Of a DNA stretch of 64,000 bases, positions 18,537 through 27,248 are shown one piece after another. The stretch's first letter is position 1; each line of letters opens with the position of its first letter. Source of the stretch: Clostridioides mangenotii TR (GTDB lineage: Bacteria; Bacillota; Clostridia; Peptostreptococcales; Peptostreptococcaceae); contig NZ_AXUS01000005.1 in assembly GCF_000498755.1 (NCBI RefSeq), positions 62,001-126,000 on the forward strand, read 5' to 3'. Made by a program: the position numbers and the translations under genes. The notes under the pieces were generated by a model. It was not told where the DNA came from. It ran no database searches and worked only from the letters and a program-made list of their open reading frames with translations.

Positions 18537-18540
18537 TCTT

Positions 18541-19353
18541 ATGAAAAAAAGAATAGATGTTTTACTAGTTGAGCAAGGTTTTTTCGACAGTAGAGAAAGA
18601 GCAAAAAAATCACTTATGGCAGGTCTTGTATTCGTCGATAATCAGAGATGTGATAAGGCAGGCACAGAAGTTAAAATAGATTCTAAAATAGAAGTAAAAG
18701 GAAATCCGATTCCATATGTAAGTAGAGGAGGACTAAAGCTGGAAAAAGCTTTAAAAAACTTCAATCTTACACTAGAGGGCAAAGTATGTATGGATATAGG
18801 ATCATCTACAGGAGGCTTTACAGACTGTATGCTCCAGAATGGTGCAACAAAAGTATTTTCTATAGATGTTGGATACGGACAACTCGCTTGGAAGCTTAGA
18901 CAAGACGAGAGAGTAGTGTGTATGGAGAGAACTAATATAAGATATGTGACATTGGAAGATATCGGTGAGCATGCTGATTTCGCATCAATAGATGTGTCGT
19001 TTATATCATTAAAACTAGTTCTTCCTAAAGCAAAGGAACTTTTAAGAGAAGGTGGAGAAGTAGTAGCTCTTATTAAGCCACAATTTGAAGCTGGTCGTGA
19101 AAAAGTAGGAAAAAAAGGCGTAGTTAGAGAGAAATCAACGCATATTGAAGTAATAGATATGGTTTCGAGATTTGCATTAGAAAACGGATTTGAGATACTT
19201 GAGTTGGACTTCTCCCCTATTAAAGGGCCTGAGGGAAACATAGAGTATTTGATTCATTTAAAGAGCACAGATGCAAAAAATATATTTGATGAGGAAAAAT
19301 ATAAAAACAAGATAGAAGAAATTGTTGAAAAGTCACATACGATGGATAAGTAA
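18541..19353 (+). CDS. tlyA: TlyA family RNA methyltransferase
   Basis: A 270-residue protein: an S4 RNA-binding domain (about residues 1-62) and an FtsJ-like SAM methyltransferase domain (about 62-245). Motif I reads M-D-I-G-S-S-T-G-G-F-T-D near residue 80, and D-V-S-F-I-S-L-K near residue 151 carries the catalytic-site aspartate/lysine. Mycobacterial TlyA 2'-O-methylates cytidines in both rRNAs; the activity of the clostridial form is inferred. It lies 4 bases after dxs and 28 bases before recN. Confidence 0.92.
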   Translation: MKKRIDVLLVEQGFFDSRERAKKSLMAGLVFVDNQRCDKAGTEVKIDSKIEVKGNPIPYVSRGGLKLEKALKNFNLTLEGKVCMDIGSSTGGFTDCMLQNGATKVFSIDVGYGQLAWKLRQDERVVCMERTNIRYVTLEDIGEHADFASIDVSFISLKLVLPKAKELLREGGEVVALIKPQFEAGREKVGKKGVVREKSTHIEVIDMVSRFALENGFEILELDFSPIKGPEGNIEYLIHLKSTDAKNIFDEEKYKNKIEEIVEKSHTMDK

Positions 19354-19381
19354 TTAGTAGGATATTAAAGGGGGCTATATT

Positions 19382-21058
19382 TTGATCCTTGAGATGTACA
19401 TGAGAAATTGTGCCTTAATTGAAGAACTTAGGCTTAGTCTAGATAAGATGTTAAATATACTTACTGGAGAAACAGGTGCAGGCAAATCAATTATAATTGA
19501 CGCACTAAACCTATCTCTTGGAAGTAAATATGATAGATCTTTTCTGAGAAAAGGAACTGATAAAGGGCTTATTGAGATAGTATTCCATACAGAAAACAAA
19601 AATATCTTAAATTATTTAGCAGCAAATGAAATCGATGTAGAAGATGACCATTTGATCATAGTCTCAAGAGTGATTTTTTCGGATGGTAAAAGCTCAGCAA
19701 GAATCAATGGAAGAACGGTTAAAATATCTACTCTTAAATATATAACGGGGATGATGGTTGATGTTCACGGACAGCATCAAAATAACGCCCTACTAGATGT
19801 AGAAACTCATATTGAGTTCTTAGATTTATTCGGTGGCGATTATCTCGATAAGTATAAAGCTAACTACAGAACTATTTACAATAAATACAGTGAAGTAAGA
19901 AGATCTTTAAATATTTTAACTGAGAATAAAGATGATATGCAGATTCAAAGGGAGATAGACTTACTAAATTTTCAAATCAATGAAATAGAGTCTGCAAATT
20001 TAAGTGAAGGTGAGTATCAAGAACTTCTAAAAAAAAGAGATGTATATAGAAATAGTGAAAAAATTTACAATAAATTAAACCTCAGTTATGAAGGACTTCA
20101 TAATGGAGAGATTAATATTGTAGATTTAATTGGAGTAGTATCTAAAGAATTGCACGATATAGCGCAATACGATACTAAATTAGAAGAGTACAGCAATGAT
20201 GTTGAGAGAATAATGTACGAATTACAAGATATTTCTTCTGAGCTTAGAGGTTATAAAGAACATATAAACTTTGAACCTTATGAACTTGAGCAAGTGGAAA
20301 TACGAATAGACGAGATAAATAATCTAAGACGTAAATACGGAGATACAATTGAAGAAATACTGAAGTATAACGACAAGATAGTATGTAGATTAGATGAGAT
20401 AATAAATAGAGATGAGAGAGTTGAGGAGCTAAAAAGCGAACTGGCTTCTCTGGAAGAAGATCTTACAGTAAAAGCTGCAGACTTAACGACTGCCAGAAAA
20501 GAGTTGGCGCTTGAATTAGAGAAACTTTTGTTAGTAGAACTCGACAGCTTGAATATGAAACATGTATCGTTTAAAGTTGAGTTTTCAGAAGGCGTATTTT
20601 CATATGAGGGTAAGGATAATGTTGAGTTTATGGTTTCATTCAACTTAGGTGAAGATATGAAGCCAATAAATAAGGTTGCATCTGGAGGAGAGATGTCTAG
20701 ATTTATGCTGGCATTTAAGACTATATTAGCGGATATAGACGGAACCGATACTCTGGTATTTGATGAGATAGATACAGGTATAAGTGGAGTAGCAGCTCAA
20801 ATAGTTGGCGAAAAGCTTTCGAAGATCTCTCTTAAAAAGCAGATAATATGTATAACCCATCTACCACAAATAGCAGCAAATGCTACGACACATTTCTGCA
20901 TAGAAAAGCATATACAAAACAATAGGACGTTTACTAATATTAAAAAGCTCGATGAAAGCAGCAGAGTTGAAGAAATAGCTAGGTTGATTTCTGGAAGTAA
21001 GATAACTGAAAAGACTATTGACCATGCAAATGAGATTATAGAGACGGCTAAAAAGTAA
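19382..21058 (+). CDS. recN: DNA repair protein RecN
   Basis: A 558-residue SMC-like ATPase acting in double-strand-break repair. Walker A is G29-E-T-G-A-G-K35-S36, the signature A-S-G-G-E-M-S-R-F is near residue 434, Walker B L-V-F-D-E-I-D-T-G near residue 455, and a long coiled-coil arm pair lies between. I chose TTG 19382, because M-I-L-E-M matches the usual M-L-L-E-L start and an AAAGGGGG site precedes it. No argR gene lies between tlyA and recN, where several relatives carry one. Confidence 0.95.
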   Translation: MILEMYMRNCALIEELRLSLDKMLNILTGETGAGKSIIIDALNLSLGSKYDRSFLRKGTDKGLIEIVFHTENKNILNYLAANEIDVEDDHLIIVSRVIFSDGKSSARINGRTVKISTLKYITGMMVDVHGQHQNNALLDVETHIEFLDLFGGDYLDKYKANYRTIYNKYSEVRRSLNILTENKDDMQIQREIDLLNFQINEIESANLSEGEYQELLKKRDVYRNSEKIYNKLNLSYEGLHNGEINIVDLIGVVSKELHDIAQYDTKLEEYSNDVERIMYELQDISSELRGYKEHINFEPYELEQVEIRIDEINNLRRKYGDTIEEILKYNDKIVCRLDEIINRDERVEELKSELASLEEDLTVKAADLTTARKELALELEKLLLVELDSLNMKHVSFKVEFSEGVFSYEGKDNVEFMVSFNLGEDMKPINKVASGGEMSRFMLAFKTILADIDGTDTLVFDEIDTGISGVAAQIVGEKLSKISLKKQIICITHLPQIAANATTHFCIEKHIQNNRTFTNIKKLDESSRVEEIARLISGSKITEKTIDHANEIIETAKK

Positions 21059-21059
21059 G

Positions 21060-21111
21060 GATAGAATATAAAATCATTCTAAATTAGATTGATTTTATAT
21101 TCTATTTTTTA
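21060..21111 (+). terminator. Rho-independent terminator after recN
   Basis: The inverted repeat ATAGAATATAAAATCA / TGATTTTATATTCTAT (16 bp) around a 13-base loop is followed by a T-run. Confidence 0.88.
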
Positions 21112-21228
21112 ATTAATGTAAAACTATAAAATTCTTTGATTTAATGAAATTATTATTTGATTTGTTTTAATTGGGTATAAGTATTGAGTACAGCTAATTA
21201 TAAAAAATTGAAATAGGAGTGAATAAAT

Positions 21229-21801
21229 ATGTCTATATACGATTTCAGTTTTAAAGATATAAGTGGAAAAGACGTTTCAGTAGCAGATTTTAAGGGGCGA
21301 GTTATATTGTTAGTGAATACAGCCAGCAAATGCGGTTTTACGCCTCAGTATGAGGGGCTTGAGAAATTGTATAAAGAGTACAAAGATCAGGGGCTAGTGG
21401 TAATTGGATTTCCTTGTAATCAGTTTGCTGAACAAGAGCCGGGAAGTAATATTGATGTTGCGGAATTTTGTAAGATAAGATATGGGGTTTCATTTCCTAT
21501 TTCTGAAAAGATAGAGGTTAGAGGCGAAAATATAGATCCTATATTTGAGTATTTAACTGATAACACATCATTTCAAGGCTTTGGAAATGGAGTAAAAGCG
21601 ATAGGCTTACGATTGGCCCTCAAGAAAAAATACAAAGATGAATATAGCGATAATTCTATCAAATGGAATTTTACTAAGTTTTTGATAGATAGAGAGGGTA
21701 AAATAATAGGTAGATATGAACCTACTGCTACACCCGAAAGTATGGAGCCTATTATTAATGAATACCTTAAAAAAAGTGATAGAAGTCTTAAATATAATTA
21801 A
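21229..21801 (+). CDS. Glutathione peroxidase family thiol peroxidase (copy 1)
   Basis: A 190-residue protein of the GPx family with catalytic C35 in N-T-A-S-K-C-G-F-T, the glutamine in F-P-C-N-Q-F and the tryptophan in K-W-N-F-T-K-F-L-I; a cysteine, not selenocysteine, form. Non-selenium bacterial GPx proteins usually use thioredoxin, which suits an anaerobe. The start is ATG with ATAGGAGTG. The next gene is a paralogue sharing an identical block of more than 30 residues around residues 35-67. This copy has more G-ending codons than its neighbour and an A/L/K-rich helix near residue 125. Confidence 0.92.
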   Translation: MSIYDFSFKDISGKDVSVADFKGRVILLVNTASKCGFTPQYEGLEKLYKEYKDQGLVVIGFPCNQFAEQEPGSNIDVAEFCKIRYGVSFPISEKIEVRGENIDPIFEYLTDNTSFQGFGNGVKAIGLRLALKKKYKDEYSDNSIKWNFTKFLIDREGKIIGRYEPTATPESMEPIINEYLKKSDRSLKYN

Positions 21802-21932
21802 AGTTTAAAAATGTGCTATAAATTAAAATTCCTGGGTATATAAGTTATTACAGGCTTGATAGGAAATAAGAAATAACATGATGATGAATAAAGAAATAAA
21901 AAATATAATTAAAAGGAATGGTGGAGAATATG

Positions 21933-22472
21933 TCGATTTACAATTTTAAATACCAAACAATAGAAGGTAAAGAAGCATCTCTTGCAGATTTTAAGGACAA
22001 GGTAGTGTTAATAGTAAATACAGCTAGTGAGTGTGGGTTTACTCCTCAATATGAAGGTCTAGAAAAACTTTACAAGGAGTACAAAGATCAAGGTTTAGTA
22101 GTGATAGGATTCCCATGTAATCAATTTAATGGACAAGAGCCGGGAAGCAACAGCGATGTTAAAGAGTTTTGTTCAGTAAGATATGGAGTTACATTCCCAT
22201 TATCTAAAAAAATAGATGTAAGAGGTGAAAACCAAGATACACTTTACAAATATCTAACTGATAATACAACTTTCGAAGGATTTGGAACAGGTGAAATGGC
22301 TGAATTACTTGATGGAATTGCTAGAGAAACATACAAAGATGAGTATAAAGACAGTTCAATAAAATGGAACTTTACTAAGTTTTTAATAGGCAGAGATGGC
22401 AATATTATATCTCGTTTCGAGCCAACTGTTGACCCTTTAAGTATAGAAAAGGATATCAAAAACGCTTTATAA
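21933..22472 (+). CDS. Glutathione peroxidase family thiol peroxidase (copy 2)
   Basis: A protein of about 179 residues, paralogue of the preceding gene, with catalytic C34 in N-T-A-S-E-C-G-F-T, the F-P-C-N-Q-F glutamine and K-W-N-F-T-K-F-L-I. I chose ATG 21933 (M-S-I-Y-N-F), matching the start of copy 1 (M-S-I-Y-D-F), with GGTGGAG just upstream; an in-frame ATG 15 bases earlier overlaps that SD. A strong terminator follows. Confidence 0.92.
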   Translation, partial: SIYNFKYQTIEGKEASLADFKDKVVLIVNTASECGFTPQYEGLEKLYKEYKDQGLVVIGFPCNQFNGQEPGSNSDVKEFCSVRYGVTFPLSKKIDVRGENQDTLYKYLTDNTTFEGFGTGEMAELLDGIARETYKDEYKDSSIKWNFTKFLIGRDGNIISRFEPTVDPLSIEKDIKNAL

Positions 22473-22498
22473 GACTTTAATTTAGATATAATTAGTCA

Positions 22499-22540
22499 AT
22501 AACACACAGATTTTCATTGAGTTTCTGTGTGTTATTTTTT
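22499..22540 (+). terminator. Rho-independent terminator after the peroxidase pair
   Basis: AATAACACACAG and CTGTGTGTTATT pair over 12 bp around a 13-base loop, followed by a T-run. It lies between convergent genes and could serve both strands. Confidence 0.88.
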
Positions 22541-22552
22541 ATGCTTTATATA

Positions 22553-23086
22553 CTATTTTTTATTTTTGTATTCATCAACCTCTTTGTAGATTTGAGATCT
22601 AGATGCCTTCCCAGTAAATAATTTAACCGTGGGATCTACAAATTTTAATCCAAGACCATTTCTTGTGTAATATGACAGCCTATAGTAGAAATAGTTTATA
22701 TGCTCGATAAGTGCAAAGAAGAAAAGTGATAAACCAATTAGCTTCCCTACTATTCCAGTTTGGTTTATGTTCATAATGAACACAGGAATATATACTACAA
22801 ATAAAGCTAGATTTAATATATTTAAAATATTATAGATAGGTGCCACTGAATCTCTGTAGAGATTTCTATCTCTCTTTTTTATTCTAGTTAAACAAATAAA
22901 CCAATAGATTGACCCTTCAACAAGTATTAGACTAATAAGAAGTAAAGGGTATAAAGTAACTATATGAAATTTAATTTCTAAATTACGAGTGTAACAAAAA
23001 TATAAGAAAATAAATAATATTGCATTCATAAACTCCATATAACAAAGGTACCACAACTCTTGCTTTAGATTTCTCTTTTTTCTCAC
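22553..23086 (-). CDS. Four-helix membrane protein of unknown function
   Basis: A 177-residue protein, not recognised. It has four hydrophobic segments (about residues 15-33, 45-67, 88-108 and 116-138), a basic N-terminus (M-R-K-K-R-N-L-K) and a soluble C-terminal tail of about 40 residues rich in K/S/T/E. No ATG is available: the start appears to be GTG at 23086. The place of the SD is taken by a run of ten G, 8 bases before the GTG, which is unique in the window. Accessory gene on the minus strand between the peroxidase pair and a GNAT gene. Confidence 0.7.
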   Translation of the reverse strand: MRKKRNLKQELWYLCYMEFMNAILFIFLYFCYTRNLEIKFHIVTLYPLLLISLILVEGSIYWFICLTRIKKRDRNLYRDSVAPIYNILNILNLALFVVYIPVFIMNINQTGIVGKLIGLSLFFFALIEHINYFYYRLSYYTRNGLGLKFVDPTVKLFTGKASRSQIYKEVDEYKNKK

Positions 23087-23094
23087 TAATTTAT

Positions 23095-23104
23095 CCCCCC
23101 CCCC
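23095..23104 (-). repeat. G10 homopolymer tract (C10 on + strand) at the SD position
   Basis: Ten consecutive C on the + strand, read as G10 on the gene strand, ending 8 bases before the GTG start of the membrane-protein gene. No other homopolymer of G or C this long occurs in the window. G-runs can pair with the 3' end of 16S rRNA, so length changes could alter translation. Confidence 0.85.
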
Positions 23105-23157
23105 GGATGTTTTAGCTACGATAGTCTTCTAACTTTTAATAGAATTAATAAAAATAG

Positions 23158-23604
23158 TTAATCGTTTAATTTCAAAACCATAACTTTCTCACCATTATCA
23201 TCAACCTCTTGATTAAAATTAAATCCAACAGATTTATAAAGTTTTATAGCATGCGAGTTCTCTTCATATATACTTAAATATATCTCAGTGCAATTATATT
23301 CTTTTATCAATGAGTTTATTAAATAATCTAAAGAGGCCCTTCCATAGCCTTTATTTTGAAACCTATAGTCTATCATAAATCTATCTAACCAGACTCTTTT
23401 TTCATACTCGAGTTTACCGTACATTGCAAATCCTATTAAAGTATCTCCATCATATATTCCGACAGGTTTCCAAGATTTTTCAAATTTTGATTCAGCGATA
23501 GAGAGCAGATTGCTCTCAATGAATTGAGATTGATCTTCCTTTACATATAAACTTATTAAATCATGCCAATTATCTTTGTTTGCATATTTTTTATTTATGA
23601 GAAT
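23158..23604 (-). CDS. GNAT acetyltransferase (spermidine/spermine type), apparent ATT start
   Basis: A 148-residue GNAT enzyme. The frame is conserved-looking well upstream of the first ATG (23424): it includes N-K-K-Y-A-N-K-D-N-W-H-D-L-I-S-L-Y-V, then W-K-P-V-G-I-Y-D-G-D-T-L-I-G-F-A-M-Y-G and the acetyl-CoA loop R-F-Q-N-K-G-Y-G-R-A, ending with the A-I-K-L-Y-K-S-V-G-F motif. This layout resembles BltD/PaiA-type polyamine acetyltransferases. No ATG, GTG or TTG exists in frame before 23424, but AAAGGTGG lies 7 bases before an ATT codon at 23604. Either ATT is used, the start codon has been lost by mutation, or there is a sequence error. Confidence 0.75.
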   Translation of the reverse strand: MLINKKYANKDNWHDLISLYVKEDQSQFIESNLLSIAESKFEKSWKPVGIYDGDTLIGFAMYGKLEYEKRVWLDRFMIDYRFQNKGYGRASLDYLINSLIKEYNCTEIYLSIYEENSHAIKLYKSVGFNFNQEVDDNGEKVMVLKLND

Positions 23605-23748
23605 ACTATAACCACCTTTCAGATACTTATATATTTTATTATATCAATATTTTTGTTGCAATATAATAAACAGAAAATAAAAATATAAAAATAATATATT
23701 GATGTAAAATAAATACTATAAAAATAAAAATTTATAGTGAATAAATAG

Positions 23749-23789
23749 ACTCCCCAATAGGAATTATAAATGTATACAACTTAGGGAGT
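23749..23789 (+). promoter_or_regulatory. SD-sequestering hairpin in the spoIVB leader
   Basis: ACTCCCCAA (23749-23757) can pair with TTAGGGAGT (23781-23789) at 8 of 9 positions. The right arm contains the GGGAG SD, 9 bases before the spoIVB ATG. There is no T-run after it, so it is not a terminator. Confidence 0.55.
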
Positions 23790-23798
23790 GATAAATCT

Positions 23799-24920
23799 AT
23801 GAAAACAAATAAATTCAATATAAAATTTTTAGTAAATATAAAAATTTTTACAGCGATAATCACATTTACACTTATGATAGTTTGTGGACATTTTTATTAT
23901 AACAATGGATTTGTCCTTAACAATTTAACAACTTTTATAGATAACAAAATAAAAGATAAAGAAGCCGGCAGTTTTAAAAATGAGAATAAAAAATTTGTGT
24001 ATCCACTTGGTAATATTATTGGAATCAAAGCAGATACAGACGGTGTACTGGTAATAGGTTATGAAGAAGAGAATGTTGAGTATATTGGCGGAATACAAAT
24101 AGGGGATAATATAGTAGAAATCAACAAAGAGAGGGTAAAAGACAGTCAAGATGTGTTCGAGATTTTAAAGAATCTAAATAATAAATTAAACAAGAACCCC
24201 GATATGGTGGAAGTTAAATTTGAAAGAAATAATATTTATAAAAAAGAAAATATTAAGCTCAAAAATGATGGAGAAAAACTTAAATTAGGACTTTGGGTAA
24301 GAGATAAGATCTCTGGAGTTGGGACGATGACATTTTACAATCCAGAAAATAACAAAATCGGAGCGATTGGACATGCAATAAAAGATACAGATACAAATGA
24401 GCTTTTAAAAATAAGGAATGGACGGATATATCGACCTAAAAATATTGGAATTGTAAAATCTACAGAAGATAAGATTGGATACATCAAAGGAGACTATGAA
24501 AACTCTAATATTGTTGGAAAATTTTCAAATAACGCAGATATTGGTATAAGCGGAGAATTTGTAAGTAAAAAAGGTAAGGATATGAAATTAGGGCATAAAG
24601 AAATGCAGCTTATGGAGGTTGGAGATGTAAATGAAGTAAAAAAAGGTAAAGCTTATATACTATTTGAAGATAAAAATAAAAATATAACATCTTTTGAAAT
24701 AAAAATAGAGGATATTGTAACTTCCCGTGGAAATCATAAAGAGATCATAATAAATGTAGTAGATAAAAATTTAATTGATTACACTGGAGGTATTGTACAA
24801 GGTATGAGCGGCGCTCCAATAATACAAAATAACAAAATAATCGGAGCGGTTACACACGTATCTAAAGAAGATTCTAAAAAGGGCTATGGTATTTTAATTA
24901 ACGAAATGATAAAATTATAG
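23799..24920 (+). CDS. spoIVB: SpoIVB intramembrane-signalling serine peptidase
   Basis: A 373-residue S55 family peptidase, secreted from the forespore to trigger sigma-K-related signalling in Bacillus. There is an N-terminal membrane segment (about residues 15-35), a PDZ domain (about 85-150, containing I-G-G-I-Q-I-G-D-N-I-V-E-I-N), and the peptidase domain with H192 in I-G-H-A-I and the nucleophile S337 in Q-G-M-S-G-A-P. In this organism sigK appears to lack a pro-sequence, so its target may differ from that in Bacillus. The start ATG follows TTAGGGAGTGATAAATCT, whose SD is in a hairpin. Confidence 0.95.
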   Translation: MKTNKFNIKFLVNIKIFTAIITFTLMIVCGHFYYNNGFVLNNLTTFIDNKIKDKEAGSFKNENKKFVYPLGNIIGIKADTDGVLVIGYEEENVEYIGGIQIGDNIVEINKERVKDSQDVFEILKNLNNKLNKNPDMVEVKFERNNIYKKENIKLKNDGEKLKLGLWVRDKISGVGTMTFYNPENNKIGAIGHAIKDTDTNELLKIRNGRIYRPKNIGIVKSTEDKIGYIKGDYENSNIVGKFSNNADIGISGEFVSKKGKDMKLGHKEMQLMEVGDVNEVKKGKAYILFEDKNKNITSFEIKIEDIVTSRGNHKEIIINVVDKNLIDYTGGIVQGMSGAPIIQNNKIIGAVTHVSKEDSKKGYGILINEMIKL

Positions 24921-24948
24921 AGAATCTAATAAAATTTTTTATTTCTTT

Positions 24949-24978
24949 GAAGGAATATAATTTAAGTATGTCGAATAA
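24949..24978 (+). promoter_or_regulatory. Sigma-H promoter with overlapping 0A box upstream of spo0A
   Basis: GAAGGAATA (24949-24957), 12 bases, GTCGAATAA (24970-24978): a full match to the sigma-H consensus RNAGGAWWW-N11/12-RNNGAATWW. TGTCGAA (24969-24975), the core of the Spo0A binding box, overlaps the -10 element, implying autoregulation. spo0A is a known sigma-H target. Confidence 0.8.
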
Positions 24979-25066
24979 AGATACTAGTATGATAATTATA
25001 AACCAATTTAGTGTATGAAGTTTGATTTTTCTGTATAATTAAATGTTTTTGATGGGGGGATTTTTA

Positions 25067-25873
25067 GTGAACGAAAAAATCAAGATAGTTTTGGCAGATG
25101 ACAATAAGGATTTTTGTCAAGTATTAAATGAGTATTTATCAAATGAAGATGATATCGAGGTCTTAGGTATCGCAAAGGATGGAATAGAGGCATTAGATTT
25201 AGTTAAAAAGACTCAACCTGATTTGCTGGTATTAGACATTATAATGCCACACTTAGACGGATTAGGTGTAATTGAAAAGCTTAACAGCATGGATATTGCA
25301 AAGTTTCCTAAGATTATAGTTTTATCTGCAGTTGGCCAAGACAAGATAACACAAAACGCTATAAGTTTAGGTGCTGATTATTACATTGTGAAACCGTTTG
25401 ATTTTGTTGTATTTATAAATAGAATCAGAGAGTTAGTGTCAAACAAGTCGGTAAAAATTGAACCAAAACAAAATTACGAATCTCAAATGACTAGAAGTGA
25501 TTTTGTGAAGAATGTTGGAAACATAGAAACAGAAATAACTAACATTATACATGAGATAGGAGTTCCAGCTCATATTAAGGGCTATTTATATCTAAGAGAA
25601 GCCATTAAGATGGTTATAGAGAATGTAGAGCTTTTAGGCGCGGTAACTAAGGAATTATACCCAAGTATTGCAAAGAAATTTAATACTACTCCTAGTAGAG
25701 TTGAAAGAGCCATTAGACATGCAATAGAAGTTGCGTGGAGCAGAGGCAAAGTAGATACTATAAATCAATTGTTTGGATACACAGTTCATAACACAAAAGG
25801 AAAACCAACAAACTCAGAGTTTATTGCTATGATTTCAGATAAACTAAGATTAGAGCACAGTATGGTTAAATAA
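25067..25873 (+). CDS. spo0A: Sporulation master regulator Spo0A
   Basis: A 268-residue response regulator: receiver domain (about residues 1-120) with the acidic pair D-D near residue 10, phosphoacceptor D57 in L-V-L-D-I-I-M-P and the conserved lysine in I-V-K-P-F; a linker; and the Spo0A C-terminal DNA-binding domain (about 150-268) with the recognition helix around [13 protein letters not shown] chose GTG 25067 because ATGGGGGGA lies 7 bases before it; an in-frame ATG at 25043 would put the SD inside the gene. It has a sigma-H promoter and 0A box upstream and a terminator downstream. Confidence 0.97.
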   Translation: MNEKIKIVLADDNKDFCQVLNEYLSNEDDIEVLGIAKDGIEALDLVKKTQPDLLVLDIIMPHLDGLGVIEKLNSMDIAKFPKIIVLSAVGQDKITQNAISLGADYYIVKPFDFVVFINRIRELVSNKSVKIEPKQNYESQMTRSDFVKNVGNIETEITNIIHEIGVPAHIKGYLYLREAIKMVIENVELLGAVTKELYPSIAKKFNTTPSRVERAIRHAIEVAWSRGKVDTINQLFGYTVHNTKGKPTNSEFIAMISDKLRLEHSMVK

Positions 25874-25888
25874 TTGTAATGTAATAGC

Positions 25889-25920
25889 AAAGTCCTCTTT
25901 TTTAGAGGACTTTCTTTTTT
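25889..25920 (+). terminator. Rho-independent terminator of spo0A
   Basis: AAAGTCCTCT / AGAGGACTTT around a short T-rich loop, followed by a T-run. Confidence 0.9.
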
Positions 25921-26110
25921 ATATATAAAAACATAAAATACAGTAAAAACTTATATAAATAAACTAAAAAAAAATTTAGATAAATATAATTAAGGAAAAA
26001 AAACGTAGATAATTGTATACATAAGCTCGAATATACTTAAAACATTTATTTTATTGTTAACTAATGCTATAATATAATGTGATTTTAAAATTGATGGCGG
26101 AGGTTTAAAA

Positions 26111-27232
26111 ATGAGAGTCGAAGCTCCAATAAAAGTGGATAGGAAGACAAAAAAGCTTGCTAAGAGACTAGTCAGTGGAGATATAGCAGTAATCAATCAC
26201 ATTGATATTGATGAAGTCGCTGCAAATTCTCTAGTAGAAGCTAAAATAAAGCTTGTTGTAAATGCGGCTCCTTCTATAAGCGGTAGATATCCCAATAAAG
26301 GCCCTGGGATACTAACTGAAAACAATATATTAATCATAGATAACATAGGTGAAGAATTATTCGATGAACTAAAGGAAGATCAAATTATCGAAGTTATAGA
26401 TGGTAAGATATACAGAGAAGGTGAATTATTAGGAGAAGGAGAAGTTTTAAATTTAGTACTTGTTGGAGAAAAAATTAAGAAAGCCTACGAAAATTTATCA
26501 TTTGAGCTAGATAGATTTATAGATAATACAATTGACTATGCTAAGAAAGAAAAAGGTTTTATATTAGGTGAAGTAGAAATACCACAGGTTAATACAGATT
26601 ATGCAAATAGACATGTACTTATAGTGGTAAGAGGTCAAGACTACAAAGAAGATTTAAGCACGATGATATCCTATATAGAAGAGGTAAAACCTGTATTAGT
26701 TGGAGTAGATGGTGGAGCGGATGCTCTAATAGAATTCGGATACAATCCTGATGTAATAGTCGGAGATATGGATAGTGTAAGTGATTTCGCTCTTAAACAA
26801 GCAAAAGAGATAGTTGTACATGCTTATCCTGATGGTAGGGCACCTGGACTTGAAAGAGTTAAAGATTTGGGGCTAGACGCAATTGTATTTCCAGCACCAG
26901 GTACAAGTGAAGATATTGCTATGCTTATAGCATATGAATACAAAGCAGAACTTATAGTAGCAGTAGGGACTCATTCCAATATGATTGACTTCCTAGAAAA
27001 AGGTAGAAAAGGTATGGCCAGTACATTTTTAGTTAGACTAAAAATAGGGTCAAAGCTAATAGATGCAAAAGGTGTAAACTTACTGTACAGAAGTAAGCTC
27101 AAATTTAAATACATAATTGCACTTCTTGCAACAGCTTTATTCCCTGTATTGATACTCGCATATTTATCACCGGGAGTTCAACATTTTATTCAACTGATGC
27201 AGTTAAAGTTTAAACTGCTTTTACAGATGTAG
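26111..27232 (+). CDS. steA: SteA-like protein with thiamin-pyrophosphokinase-type fold and C-terminal membrane anchor
   Basis: A 373-residue protein matching SteA, first named in Corynebacterium as a cytokinetic-ring protein acting with SteB in daughter-cell separation. A thiamin-pyrophosphokinase-like Rossmann region is visible (V-G-V-D-G-G-A-D-A-L near residue 201, V-G-D-M-D-S-V near residue 218), and one C-terminal membrane segment (about 335-355). True thiamin pyrophosphokinase activity is not expected. The start is ATG with GGCGGAGGTTTAAAA. It is followed after 16 bases by the steB-like gene, the same pair as in actinobacteria. Confidence 0.85.
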   Translation: MRVEAPIKVDRKTKKLAKRLVSGDIAVINHIDIDEVAANSLVEAKIKLVVNAAPSISGRYPNKGPGILTENNILIIDNIGEELFDELKEDQIIEVIDGKIYREGELLGEGEVLNLVLVGEKIKKAYENLSFELDRFIDNTIDYAKKEKGFILGEVEIPQVNTDYANRHVLIVVRGQDYKEDLSTMISYIEEVKPVLVGVDGGADALIEFGYNPDVIVGDMDSVSDFALKQAKEIVVHAYPDGRAPGLERVKDLGLDAIVFPAPGTSEDIAMLIAYEYKAELIVAVGTHSNMIDFLEKGRKGMASTFLVRLKIGSKLIDAKGVNLLYRSKLKFKYIIALLATALFPVLILAYLSPGVQHFIQLMQLKFKLLLQM

Positions 27233-27248
27233 ATAGAGGAGGATTACA

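Noticed and set aside
18642-19241. A 199-codon minus-strand open frame inside tlyA
   Set aside because: It is antisense to a well-supported gene and has no family features.
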